Shown: positions 26,214 through 33,303 of the stretch, piece after piece
How the letters are laid out: the number at the start of each line of letters is the position of its first letter
How positions within the stretch are numbered: the stretch's first letter is position 1
Made by a program: the position numbers and the translations under genes
Source of the DNA: CAJFUR01 sp904420575
GTDB lineage: Bacteria > Actinomycetota > Coriobacteriia > Coriobacteriales > Eggerthellaceae
Direction: 5' to 3'
Assembly: GCA_965119745.1 (NCBI GenBank)
Contig: OZ221973.1
Span: 2,976,001-3,040,000, forward strand
DNA length: 64,000 bases
The notes under the pieces: model-generated
The model's database searches: none
What the model was told of the DNA's origin: nothing
The model's input: only the letters and a program-made list of their open reading frames with translations

Positions 26214-26270
26214 CCCGAAAACCCCGTTTTCGAGAAAACGCCCGACAAAACGGGCTTCCCGTTCGTGTTC
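26214..26270. promoter_or_regulatory. Palindromes between the membrane protein and serpin 2
   Basis: CGTTTTCGAGAAAACG (palindrome) is followed by GCCCG(ACAAAA)CGGGC. They could be an operator or a weak attenuator for serpin 2. Only 90 bases separate the genes and there is no convincing U-tract. Confidence 0.4.
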
Positions 26271-26300
26271 CCTACGAACCCGAAGACCAGGAGGCCACCT

Positions 26301-27680
26301 ATGAAAAAGACCACGGAAGGGACCGCAGTGCGCGACAAGGCGCCGTCTGCGGGCGCAAGCGCGACCCGAAGGAAGGGCGCCACCGTGCCGAAAGCCGCGA
26401 AACGGCGCTTCCCCGCCGCGCTCGGCGCCGCCTTCGGCCTCCTGCTCGCCCTGTCGCCCGCGCTCGGCCTAGCCGGATGCGCCCGCGCCATCGCGGCCGA
26501 AGACCTCATGGACGGCGTGGAGCCCGCCCCGACGGCCACCGAGCCCTCGAACGTCGACGTGGCCGGACCCGGCGCCGAAGCCGTAGCCGACTTCTCGGTG
26601 CGGCTGTTCCAGCAGTGCGCCCCCGGCGAGGAAAGCATGCTCGTGTCGCCGCTTTCGGCCCTGTACGCGCTCGGCATGACCGCCAACGGGGCGAAGGGCG
26701 AGACGCTTTCCCAGATGGAAAGCATGTTCGGCCTGACCGTCGGCGAACTCGACGCCTATTTGGGCGCGCTTGCGCGCGACTTCCCCGACCAGGAAGGCTG
26801 CCGCTTGGACCTCGCGAACTCCCTCTGGATCAAAGACAGCGAGGACTTCGCCGTGGAACCCGCGTTCCTGCAGGCCAATGCCGACCATTACGGTGCGGGG
26901 GCGTTCCTGGCGCCCTTCGACGACGCCACGCTCGAAGACATCAACGCCTGGACGGACGACCACACGAACGGCATGATCCCGCGCATCCTAGAAGAGATCT
27001 CCCCCCATGCCTTTTTGTACCTGGTGAACGCGCTCGCCTTCGAAGCCACCTGGCTTGACGAATACGAGGACGGCGACGTGCAGGACGCCACGTTCACCTG
27101 CGAGGACGGGAGCGCCCGCACGGCGAAGCTCATGCACTCCCAAGAAAGCGCCTATCTGGAGGACGGCCTTGCCACGGGTTTCGTGAAGCGCTACGAGGGC
27201 GGCCGCTTCGCGTTCGCGGCGCTTCTGCCGAACGAAGGCACCAGCGTGTCCGACTATGCGGCCTCGCTCACCGGCGAGGGGCTGCGCGCCACGCTGGAGA
27301 ACGCCCGCCACGACGTGGACGTGGACGCGGCGCTGCCGAAGTTCTCGGGCGACTGGGGATGCGACCTCGCCGGCGCCCTCGGCGCGCTCGGCATGGCCGA
27401 CGCGCTCGACCCCGACCGTGCGGACCTCTCCGGCATGGCGGGCGACCCCGGAGACCTCTTCGTCGGCAGCGTCGTCCACAAGACGCACGTCGAAGTGGAC
27501 GAGCGCGGCACGAAGGCCGCGGCCGTCACCGCGGTCATGATGGAGTGCGGTGCCGCGATGATGCCGGAGAAGCGGGAAGTCAAGACCGTGCATCTCGACC
27601 GGCCGTTCGTCTACCTGATCGTGGACTGCGACACGAACGTCCCTTTGTTCATCGGCACCGTGATGGACGTGGAGGAATAG
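26301..27680 (+). CDS. Serpin-family protease inhibitor lipoprotein (copy 2)
   Basis: 459 residues. The basic N-terminus precedes a hydrophobic stretch and a clear lipobox LAGC (~53-56). The same core as copy 1 is present (SMLVSPLSALYALGMTANGAKGE, LANSLWIKD, YLVNALAFEATW, DRPFVYLIVD). The hinge reads DERGTKAAAVTAVMMECGAA, so the reactive bond differs from copy 1: counting places P1 at Gly, or one of the neighbouring Met/Cys if the loop length differs. The P9 Val makes the hinge less canonical. RBS AGGAGG precedes ATG 26301. It is probably a diverged tandem duplicate with a new target. Confidence 0.92.
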   Translation: MKKTTEGTAVRDKAPSAGASATRRKGATVPKAAKRRFPAALGAAFGLLLALSPALGLAGCARAIAAEDLMDGVEPAPTATEPSNVDVAGPGAEAVADFSVRLFQQCAPGEESMLVSPLSALYALGMTANGAKGETLSQMESMFGLTVGELDAYLGALARDFPDQEGCRLDLANSLWIKDSEDFAVEPAFLQANADHYGAGAFLAPFDDATLEDINAWTDDHTNGMIPRILEEISPHAFLYLVNALAFEATWLDEYEDGDVQDATFTCEDGSARTAKLMHSQESAYLEDGLATGFVKRYEGGRFAFAALLPNEGTSVSDYAASLTGEGLRATLENARHDVDVDAALPKFSGDWGCDLAGALGALGMADALDPDRADLSGMAGDPGDLFVGSVVHKTHVEVDERGTKAAAVTAVMMECGAAMMPEKREVKTVHLDRPFVYLIVDCDTNVPLFIGTVMDVEE

Positions 27681-27797
27681 GCGGCGGGCCCGCCGCCTGA
27701 ACACCCGGCGCGCGTGTGCCCGCCGGCGCGGCGCCCGGCACTCAGAACCTGCCGCCCGGGCGCCCGGCGCGCCTCCCGCCCCGCCCCTGGCGCCGCG

Positions 27798-29111
27798 CTA
27801 CGCCGTCGCCTTCGGCAGGAAGCCGTCCAGCTCCGCGTCCAATTCGGGCAGGCGCTTCACCTGCGGACGCTCGTCCAGGTTGCCGCGGGCCATCACCATG
27901 CGCACGTTGCGCAGGGCCTCCAGGTTCTCGAGCGGGTTGCCGTCCGTCACGACGAGGTCGGCGGCCTTGCCGGGCTCCACGCTGCCTGTCTCGTCGCCCA
28001 ACCCCAGGATGCGCGCGTTGCCGAGCGTGGCCGTGTGCAGGGCGAACGCCGGCGTCACGCCCACCAGGCGCTCGAAGTACACCACCTCGCGCCACATGTC
28101 GTACTGCGTGATGTAGGGACACGACGAGTCGGTTCCCAGGCCCACGGGAATGCCCGCCGCAAGCGCCTGCTGGGCGGCAGCCACGATGCCCTCGAACACG
28201 ATGCGGCCGTTCACCTGCTGCACGTGCGTGGACTTCGTCTTCTCGGGCGGCAGCTCCACGAACGGCAGCGCAGGCGAGACGGTGCAGGTGAGCGACGAGG
28301 CGCGCCCGGCGCCGTTCTTCTTGAAGAGCGCGATGATCTCGTCGTCCAAGGGCCCGCCGTGCTCGATGGTGTCCACGCCGGCCCGAAGGCCCACGCGCAC
28401 GCCCTCGGTGCTCTCGATGTGCGCGGCCGTGGACATCCCCAGCTTGTGCGCCTCCTCGCAGGTGGCGCGCGCGATCTCGGGCGACATGCGCAGCACGCCC
28501 GGCTCGCCCTCCACCTCGGCGTCGAACACGCCGCCCGTGACGAACAGCTTCACCAGGTCGCACTTGCGCGCGAAGCAGGCGCGCACGGCCTCGCGCGCCT
28601 CTTCCGGCGTGGAGACCACCTTCGCGAACAGGCCCGCGCCGTGCCCGCCCGGCACCGTGACGCCGGTGCCCGACGTGACCAGACGGGGGCCAGCGTACTT
28701 CCCCGCGTTGATGGCGTCGCGCACGTCCACGTCGGCGAAGGCGGGGTCGCCCACCGAGCGCACCGTGGTCACGCCGCTCGCCAGCTGCTGCTGCGCGTTC
28801 TTGCGCAGCATCCGGCGCAGGTACCACATGCCGATCGGGTTGCCCGTCACCTTGTCGATGAGGTCGCCCGCGCCGCCCGCGCTCATGGGCTTGCCGGTGC
28901 CGCACAGATGCACGTGCGCGTTGACCAGACCCGGCATAAGGTAGGCGCCGCCCAGGTCGATCTCGCGCGCGCCGGCGGGCGGCACGGTGGTGGCGGCCGG
29001 GCCGACGGCCTCGATGCGGCCGCCGTTCACGACGACGGTCATGTTCGGTTGCGGCTCCATCCCCTCCGTGCCGTCGAGCACGGTGGCATGGGTGAAGACG
29101 TAGGCAGGCAT
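27798..29111 (-). CDS. Amidohydrolase-family metallo-hydrolase
   Basis: 437 residues, related to the imidazolonepropionase / Xaa-Pro dipeptidase-like (prolidase) branch. Metal ligands: NAHVHL (~64-69), the carbamylated Lys in DLVKLFVTGG, AAHIES, DTIEHGG, and Asp in GLGTDSSCPY. The beta-sandwich subdomain is split between both ends (VVNGGRIEAVGP and GKAADLVVTDGNPLENL). Cytoplasmic, no signal. ATG 29111 follows AAGGGGAG. The substrate is not predictable. Convergent with serpin 2; the GC palindrome GGCGGGCCCGCC (27682-27693) lies between. Confidence 0.88.
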   Translation of the reverse strand: MPAYVFTHATVLDGTEGMEPQPNMTVVVNGGRIEAVGPAATTVPPAGAREIDLGGAYLMPGLVNAHVHLCGTGKPMSAGGAGDLIDKVTGNPIGMWYLRRMLRKNAQQQLASGVTTVRSVGDPAFADVDVRDAINAGKYAGPRLVTSGTGVTVPGGHGAGLFAKVVSTPEEAREAVRACFARKCDLVKLFVTGGVFDAEVEGEPGVLRMSPEIARATCEEAHKLGMSTAAHIESTEGVRVGLRAGVDTIEHGGPLDDEIIALFKKNGAGRASSLTCTVSPALPFVELPPEKTKSTHVQQVNGRIVFEGIVAAAQQALAAGIPVGLGTDSSCPYITQYDMWREVVYFERLVGVTPAFALHTATLGNARILGLGDETGSVEPGKAADLVVTDGNPLENLEALRNVRMVMARGNLDERPQVKRLPELDAELDGFLPKATA

Positions 29112-29201
29112 GGCTCCCCTTTCGTTGGATGGCGCGTCCGGAACCCGCCGGAGGCGCCACAGACGTGATGGGCCCAGTATACGCCTTGCGAGGCGGGTGC
29201 G

Positions 29202-29819
29202 TTACCGCCCGACCCTCGCACCTCGCTCGGCGCGGGTGACGGAGAACACGATGTGCGGCATGTCCACGCCGCGATAGTGCTTGACGAACGTGCGGCGCGG
29301 AACCATGCCGTTGCGGAGGGCGACGCTCTGCGAAGCGACGTTCGTATCGCGTACGACGGAGAACACCTCGCCCGCGCCCAGCTCGTCGAAGGCGAAGTCA
29401 CGGCATGCGCGGGCGGCCTCTGTGGCGAAGCCCCGGTGCCAGAACTCGCGGCAGAAGAGATAGCCCACCTCCACGCCGCGCGTGCCCTGCGCATCGACGT
29501 CTTGAAGCGTCAATCCGCATTGGCCGATCAGCTCGCCCGTCTCCTTGAGCACGACCGCCCACAGGCCGAAGCCGTCGCGCGCATAGCGGCGCAGCTGACG
29601 GTCGAGCCATGCCTGCGCATCGCCGTCGGACAGCGCGCCCTCGTAGGCGTACATGACCTCGTCATCCTGCAGCATGGTGCACAAGGCGGCGAAGTCGCGC
29701 CGGGTCAGCTCACGCAGGAGCAGGCGGTCGGTTTCGAGGACGAAGCGACCTGGCCGGTTGCACGCCTCGCAGGACCCGGAGCCACCCACGGGCCGCTTCC
29801 CACCTGCACGCCCGTTCAC
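29202..29819 (-). CDS. GNAT N-acetyltransferase (RimJ/RimL-like)
   Basis: 205 residues. LETDRLLLRELTRRDF, GVEVGYLFCREFWHRGFATEAARACRDFAF and VASQSVALRNGM are the acetyl-CoA fold motifs of the GNAT_3 group that acetylates ribosomal protein N-termini or small molecules. The start is uncertain: GTG 29819 overlaps the larE stop as GTGA, the coupling pattern common in this window. A second GTG ~11 codons later is possible. Confidence 0.85.
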   Translation of the reverse strand: MNGRAGGKRPVGGSGSCEACNRPGRFVLETDRLLLRELTRRDFAALCTMLQDDEVMYAYEGALSDGDAQAWLDRQLRRYARDGFGLWAVVLKETGELIGQCGLTLQDVDAQGTRGVEVGYLFCREFWHRGFATEAARACRDFAFDELGAGEVFSVVRDTNVASQSVALRNGMVPRRTFVKHYRGVDMPHIVFSVTRAERGARVGR

Positions 29820-30448
29820 GGGCGCTTGCCGTCCGCGACGCCCAGGCGTGCGGCAGCCGCGTCGAGCGCGGCCTGCGTGACGCGCTCTCCCCTCGGCACG
29901 TGCACGGCCAAACACGAGAAGCTCGGCTTGTCGGCCGTGAACAGGCCAAGCTCGCGCGACGCCGCCCGCACCATCTCTTTCGTCATGCCCGCGCGCCGCA
30001 GCGGCGACGTCACGCCGAGCTCGGCGAGCGCCTGGAAGCCGGGGCGATTCGCGGGATCGTCGGTGGCGTTCGTGCCGTCGGCCAGGACCTCGTAGCCGTC
30101 GAGCGCCATGCGCTCGAGGATGGTCGAGAAGATGAACGCCTTGCAGCGGTAGCAGCGGTCGGAGCCGTTCGCGCAGATCTCGTCATGCGCGAGCACGTCG
30201 GCGTCGGTCAGCTCGAAGTCCGCGCCCAGTTCCGTGGCCAGACGGCGCGCGTCGTCGATCTCGAACGCCGGCTGGAACGCCGTGCGCACGCCGTAGGCCT
30301 TCACGTCGCAGCCGGCGCGCAGCGCAGCCGCCAGCAGGTACGACGAGTCGCACCCGCCCGAGAACGCCACCGCCAACCGCGGGGTGCGCGCAAAGAAGCC
30401 CGCAAGCGCCTCGACGCCGACCTCTTGTCCGGGACCTGTCGTCGTCAT
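29816..30448 (-). CDS. larE: LarE-type ATP-dependent sulfur transferase, short form
   Basis: 210 residues. PP-loop AVAFSGGCDSS (~27-37) and SDRCYRCKAFIFS are LarE hallmarks. The sacrificial Cys region DKPSFSCLAVHVPRGE carries a single Cys, as in the Cys-sacrificing enzyme, not the [4Fe-4S] type. LarE adds sulfur to the pyridinium biscarboxylate of the nickel-pincer cofactor. Known LarE is ~270 residues; this one stops soon after the Cys motif, lacking the C-terminal region. It begins 10 bases after the aldo/keto reductase and overlaps the GNAT gene. larB and larC lie 18 kb away. Confidence 0.85.
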   Translation of the reverse strand: MTTTGPGQEVGVEALAGFFARTPRLAVAFSGGCDSSYLLAAALRAGCDVKAYGVRTAFQPAFEIDDARRLATELGADFELTDADVLAHDEICANGSDRCYRCKAFIFSTILERMALDGYEVLADGTNATDDPANRPGFQALAELGVTSPLRRAGMTKEMVRAASRELGLFTADKPSFSCLAVHVPRGERVTQAALDAAAARLGVADGKRP

Positions 30449-30458
30449 CCCTGCCGCC

Positions 30459-31586
30459 CTACTCGAACAGCGCCGCGGCACGGGCGAGCTCGGCGACGAT
30501 GCCGATGTGCTGCGGGCACACGCCTTCGCACGCGCCACAGCCGATGCACGAGGACGCCGGCCCCTGCGACGCATTCCAGTCGTAATTCTCCTGGGCACGG
30601 TATTCGTCCTGGTAGAGCGCGAGGATGTTGAGCGAGGCGAGCGCCGCGGGGATGCGCACGCCCTGCGGGCAGTTCTTCAGGCAATAGCGGCAGTCGGTGC
30701 ACGGCACCGTGGGGATGCCGTCGAGGATGGCCCGCGCGTGATCGACGGCCGCGCGCTCTTCGCGGGTCAGCGGCTTGAAGCCGCGCATGATGCCCACGTT
30801 CTCGCGCACCTGCTCGGGCGTCGACATGCCCGAAAGCACCGTGAGCACGCCGGGCAGCGACGCGGCGAAGCGCAGCGCCCACGACGCCAAGGGCGCGTCC
30901 GCATTCGCCGTACGCAGCACGTCGGCGGCCGTCTCGGGCAGCTTCACCAGCGAGCCGCCCTTGATGGGCTCCATCACCACCACGGGCAGCCCGTGGGCGC
31001 GTGCCGCCTCGTAGCACGCGCGCGACTCGATGGTCTCGCTCTCCCAGTCCGCGTAGTTGATCTGCAGCTGCACGAAATCCACCTCGGGGTGCGCCGTCAG
31101 CACGTCCTCGAGCGCTTCGGCCTTGTCGTGGATGGAGAAGCCCAGGTTGCGGATGAGCCCCGCGGCCTTCTTCTCCGCCAAAAACTCCCAAAGGCCCCAG
31201 TCCTCGAACAGGTGCGTGCGTTCTTCCCCCAGGTTGTGCAGCAGGTAGAAGTCGAAGTAGCCCGCGCCCGTCTGCTCGAGCGACGTGTCGAACATGGCGC
31301 GCGCCTCGTCGGCATCCTTCGCCAGCCAAGCCGGCAGCTTCGTGGCCACCTGGAACGACGCGCGCGGGTAGCGCTTGACCAGCGCCTCGCGCAGGGCCGC
31401 CTCCGAGCGGCCGCCATGATACCCGCGCGCCGTGTCGAAGTACGTGAATCCCGCGTCCATGAAGGTGTCCACCATGTCGCAGAGCGTGCCCAGGTCGATC
31501 TCCTTGGCGCCGTCCGGCCCCTCGACCTCCGGCAGCCGCATGAACCCGAATCCCAGCTTGGGGACGTTCCCGCCCGTGTATGTCAT
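30459..31586 (-). CDS. Aldo/keto reductase with C-terminal 2x[4Fe-4S] ferredoxin domain
   Basis: 375 residues. The AKR barrel (1-~280) has the tetrad in FTYFDTARGYHGG, VATKLP and FYLLHNL. The tail has two CxxCxxxCP clusters: CTDCRYCLKNCP (~308-319) and CIGCGACEGVCP (~350-361). This type takes electrons through Fe-S centres rather than only NAD(P)H. Substrate unknown. ATG 31586. It probably forms an operon with larE and the GNAT gene. Confidence 0.9.
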   Translation of the reverse strand: MTYTGGNVPKLGFGFMRLPEVEGPDGAKEIDLGTLCDMVDTFMDAGFTYFDTARGYHGGRSEAALREALVKRYPRASFQVATKLPAWLAKDADEARAMFDTSLEQTGAGYFDFYLLHNLGEERTHLFEDWGLWEFLAEKKAAGLIRNLGFSIHDKAEALEDVLTAHPEVDFVQLQINYADWESETIESRACYEAARAHGLPVVVMEPIKGGSLVKLPETAADVLRTANADAPLASWALRFAASLPGVLTVLSGMSTPEQVRENVGIMRGFKPLTREERAAVDHARAILDGIPTVPCTDCRYCLKNCPQGVRIPAALASLNILALYQDEYRAQENYDWNASQGPASSCIGCGACEGVCPQHIGIVAELARAAALFE

Positions 31587-31819
31587 GTTGCGTCCTCTCT
31601 CTCGTCCGCACCATGCTACACCTGCGCGGACGGCTCGCGGCGAAAGAACCCCGCACGAATGGGCGCCGTCCAAGAGATTTCTACAGGAACGAGAAAGTGC
31701 GGGGCGTGGGAGATCTCGCCTCGCTCCGCCACCCTCGCCGCTGCGCCTCTGGAATCGACCGGCCAGACTACGCCCCTCCCCGTCGCGCGATACGCCGCTC
31801 GTCTCCTCCCTTTCTCCTC

Positions 31820-31858
31820 TTGACTTCTCACCTACTCTGCATTACAGTGTACCGGTAC
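31820..31858 (+). promoter_or_regulatory. Promoter of the PadR-DUF1048 operon with palindrome
   Basis: TTGACT (31820-31825), 17 bases, TACAGT (31843-31848). It is directly followed by the palindrome GTACCGGTAC (31849-31858), which would lie at the transcription start and suits autorepression by PadR. The rest of 31587-31819 shows nothing else I can name. Confidence 0.7.
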
Positions 31859-31907
31859 TAAGCAACACTTTATACTGGAAAACGACGAGCGAAGGGAGGC
31901 GGTCGCG

Positions 31908-32234
31908 CTGGACAATCTGACAGAAATGCTCAAGGGCGTGCTCGAAGGCTGCGTCTTGGAGATCATCGGGCGCGAGGAGACGTACGGCTATCAGATCACT
32001 CGGCAGCTGAACGAGCTGGGCTTCGCGGACGTGGTGGAGGGCACCGTCTACACGATCCTCGTGCGCCTGGAAAAGCGAAGGCTCGTGGAAACCGTGCGGA
32101 AGCCCTCCGAGCTGGGGCCGCCACGCAAGTTCTACGCCCTGAACGACGCCGGCCGCGCCGAGCTGCGCGCGTTCTGGGACAAATGGGAGTTCGTCTCGTC
32201 GAAGCTCGACGAGCTGAAGGGAGGTGGCGCATGA
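31908..32234 (+). CDS. PadR-family transcriptional regulator, apparent CTG start
   Basis: 108 residues from CTG. The core YGYQITRQLNELGFADVVEGTVYTILVRLEKRRLVETVRKPSELGPPRKFYALNDAG is a classic short PadR. Relatives begin MDNLTEMLKGVLEG; here the codons before the first ATG (31926) read CTG GAC AAT CTG ACA GAA. GAAGGGAGG ends eight bases before that CTG but 26 bases before the ATG. A CTG start at 31908 is therefore favoured. The stop overlaps the next ATG. Confidence 0.88.
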   Translation: MDNLTEMLKGVLEGCVLEIIGREETYGYQITRQLNELGFADVVEGTVYTILVRLEKRRLVETVRKPSELGPPRKFYALNDAGRAELRAFWDKWEFVSSKLDELKGGGA

Positions 32235-32590
32235 ACTTCTGGGAGCGCATCACCGGCACCGACATGACGAAGGAGATGAGATCCTTCGCGGCGCGAGCCG
32301 CAAAGCTGCCAGCAGAATACCAATCAGCCTGGAACGAGATTACCACGCACCTCTGGAGCTATGCGGATTTGACCGGGCGCAACCTCATGCCCATCCTCGG
32401 CGGCGCGCTCGAGCTGCTGGAAGAGGCGGCCACTGACGGACGCGATGTCGCAGGCGTGCTGGGCGACGACGTCGAAGGCTTCTGCGCGGCGCTGGCAAGC
32501 GAGGAAGGCGCGCGGTCGCTGCGCGACAAGTGGCGCGCGCAGCTCAACGACTCCGTCGCGAAAAAACTCGACGAACTGGGAGGAGCCTAG
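32231..32590 (+). CDS. DUF1048 protein
   Basis: 119 residues, all-helical, cytoplasmic, function unknown. MNFWERITGTDMTKEMRSFAARAAKLPAEYQSAWNEI is the family's N-terminal pattern. DUF1048 proteins commonly sit directly behind PadR genes, as here (ATGA overlap), and may be effector or anti-repressor partners (inference). A paralogue follows immediately. Confidence 0.85.
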   Translation: MNFWERITGTDMTKEMRSFAARAAKLPAEYQSAWNEITTHLWSYADLTGRNLMPILGGALELLEEAATDGRDVAGVLGDDVEGFCAALASEEGARSLRDKWRAQLNDSVAKKLDELGGA

Positions 32591-32591
32591 C

Positions 32592-32960
32592 ATGTCGCTG
32601 CAGGACATCATCGAAGGCAAGAAGGAGTGGCGCGCCCACATGGTCCGCGTGAAGGCGCTTCCGGAAGACTATCAGATCGTCTACAAGGAGCTGCAGAAGT
32701 ACCTGTTCAAGGTAGGCCCCGCCGAGCCGGGAGAAGGGATCGGCTTGCTATCGGGCATCGTAGACCTGTTCGAAGAGGGAGCCGCCGCCCACAAGGGCGT
32801 GCTCGACGTGACGGGCAACGACGTGGCCGCGTTCGCCGACGCGCTCATAGCCGACGCGCAAACCGCCGCCGATGCCAACCAAGACTACGTCAACCAGCGC
32901 GTACAGGAGGCCGTGCGCAAGCAAGCCACCCCGCCAACGTCCCAAAAACCAACGCTATGA
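32592..32960 (+). CDS. DUF1048 protein, second copy
   Basis: 122 residues, diverged paralogue of the preceding gene: MSLQDIIEGKKEWRAHMVRVKALPEDYQIVYKELQKYLFKVG, then an amphipathic helix and a Pro/Lys tail. It starts one base after the previous stop, with GGGAGGAG inside the upstream gene as RBS. Same operon. Confidence 0.85.
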   Translation: MSLQDIIEGKKEWRAHMVRVKALPEDYQIVYKELQKYLFKVGPAEPGEGIGLLSGIVDLFEEGAAAHKGVLDVTGNDVAAFADALIADAQTAADANQDYVNQRVQEAVRKQATPPTSQKPTL

Positions 32961-33139
32961 GCAGCGCAAACGCCTGCAGAGAGCAGTGGGTTCTCTGTCC
33001 TTTTTGCGGCGGCAAGACCAGAACGAGGCTTCGGGAAGACACCGTGCCTGAGAACTTCCCGCTGTTTTGCCCCAAGTGCAGAAAGGAGACGATCGTCAAC
33101 GCCCGCAAAGGCATCGTGACCACGCTGTTCGCCATATAA
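32957..33139 (+). CDS. Cysteine-rich KTR-type small protein
   Basis: 60 residues. WVLCPFCGGKTRTRLREDTVPENFPLFCPKCRKETIVN matches the Cys-rich KTR family: two CPxC knuckles that probably bind one zinc. Such proteins are frequent on conjugative elements next to resistance genes, but no other mobile-element gene is visible here. ATG 32957 overlaps the preceding stop. Function unknown. Confidence 0.85.
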   Translation: MSSANACREQWVLCPFCGGKTRTRLREDTVPENFPLFCPKCRKETIVNARKGIVTTLFAI

Positions 33140-33229
33140 GAGCCAGTCGCATCAGACGCAGATGCATTGCCCACGCTGCCAGGGCAAAAGCGCAACGAGA
33201 TTGCCCCTTCACCTCCAATAGCTTTTTTA

Positions 33230-33269
33230 ACTTGTAAAGCTACTTGCAAAACTTGTAAAACTTGGTAAA
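33230..33269 (+). promoter_or_regulatory. Four direct repeats of ACTTGTAAA
   Basis: ACTTGTAAA (33230), ACTTGCAAA (33242), ACTTGTAAA (33251) and ACTTGGTAAA (33260), spaced 9-12 bases. A T6 run (33223-33228) precedes them. They lie 35 bases upstream of the AlbA_2 regulator start, in a notably AT-rich patch, and resemble iterated operator sites. Confidence 0.6.
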
Positions 33270-33303
33270 GTGGTTCCTACCAGAATGTCTGAAAGGAAAC
33301 CTC

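Noticed and set aside
31587..31819. A further copy of the structured palindromic repeat upstream of padR2
   Set aside because: Only short GC-rich words coincide; the conserved blocks GTCAGCGAGG and CCGGCTGGC are absent.
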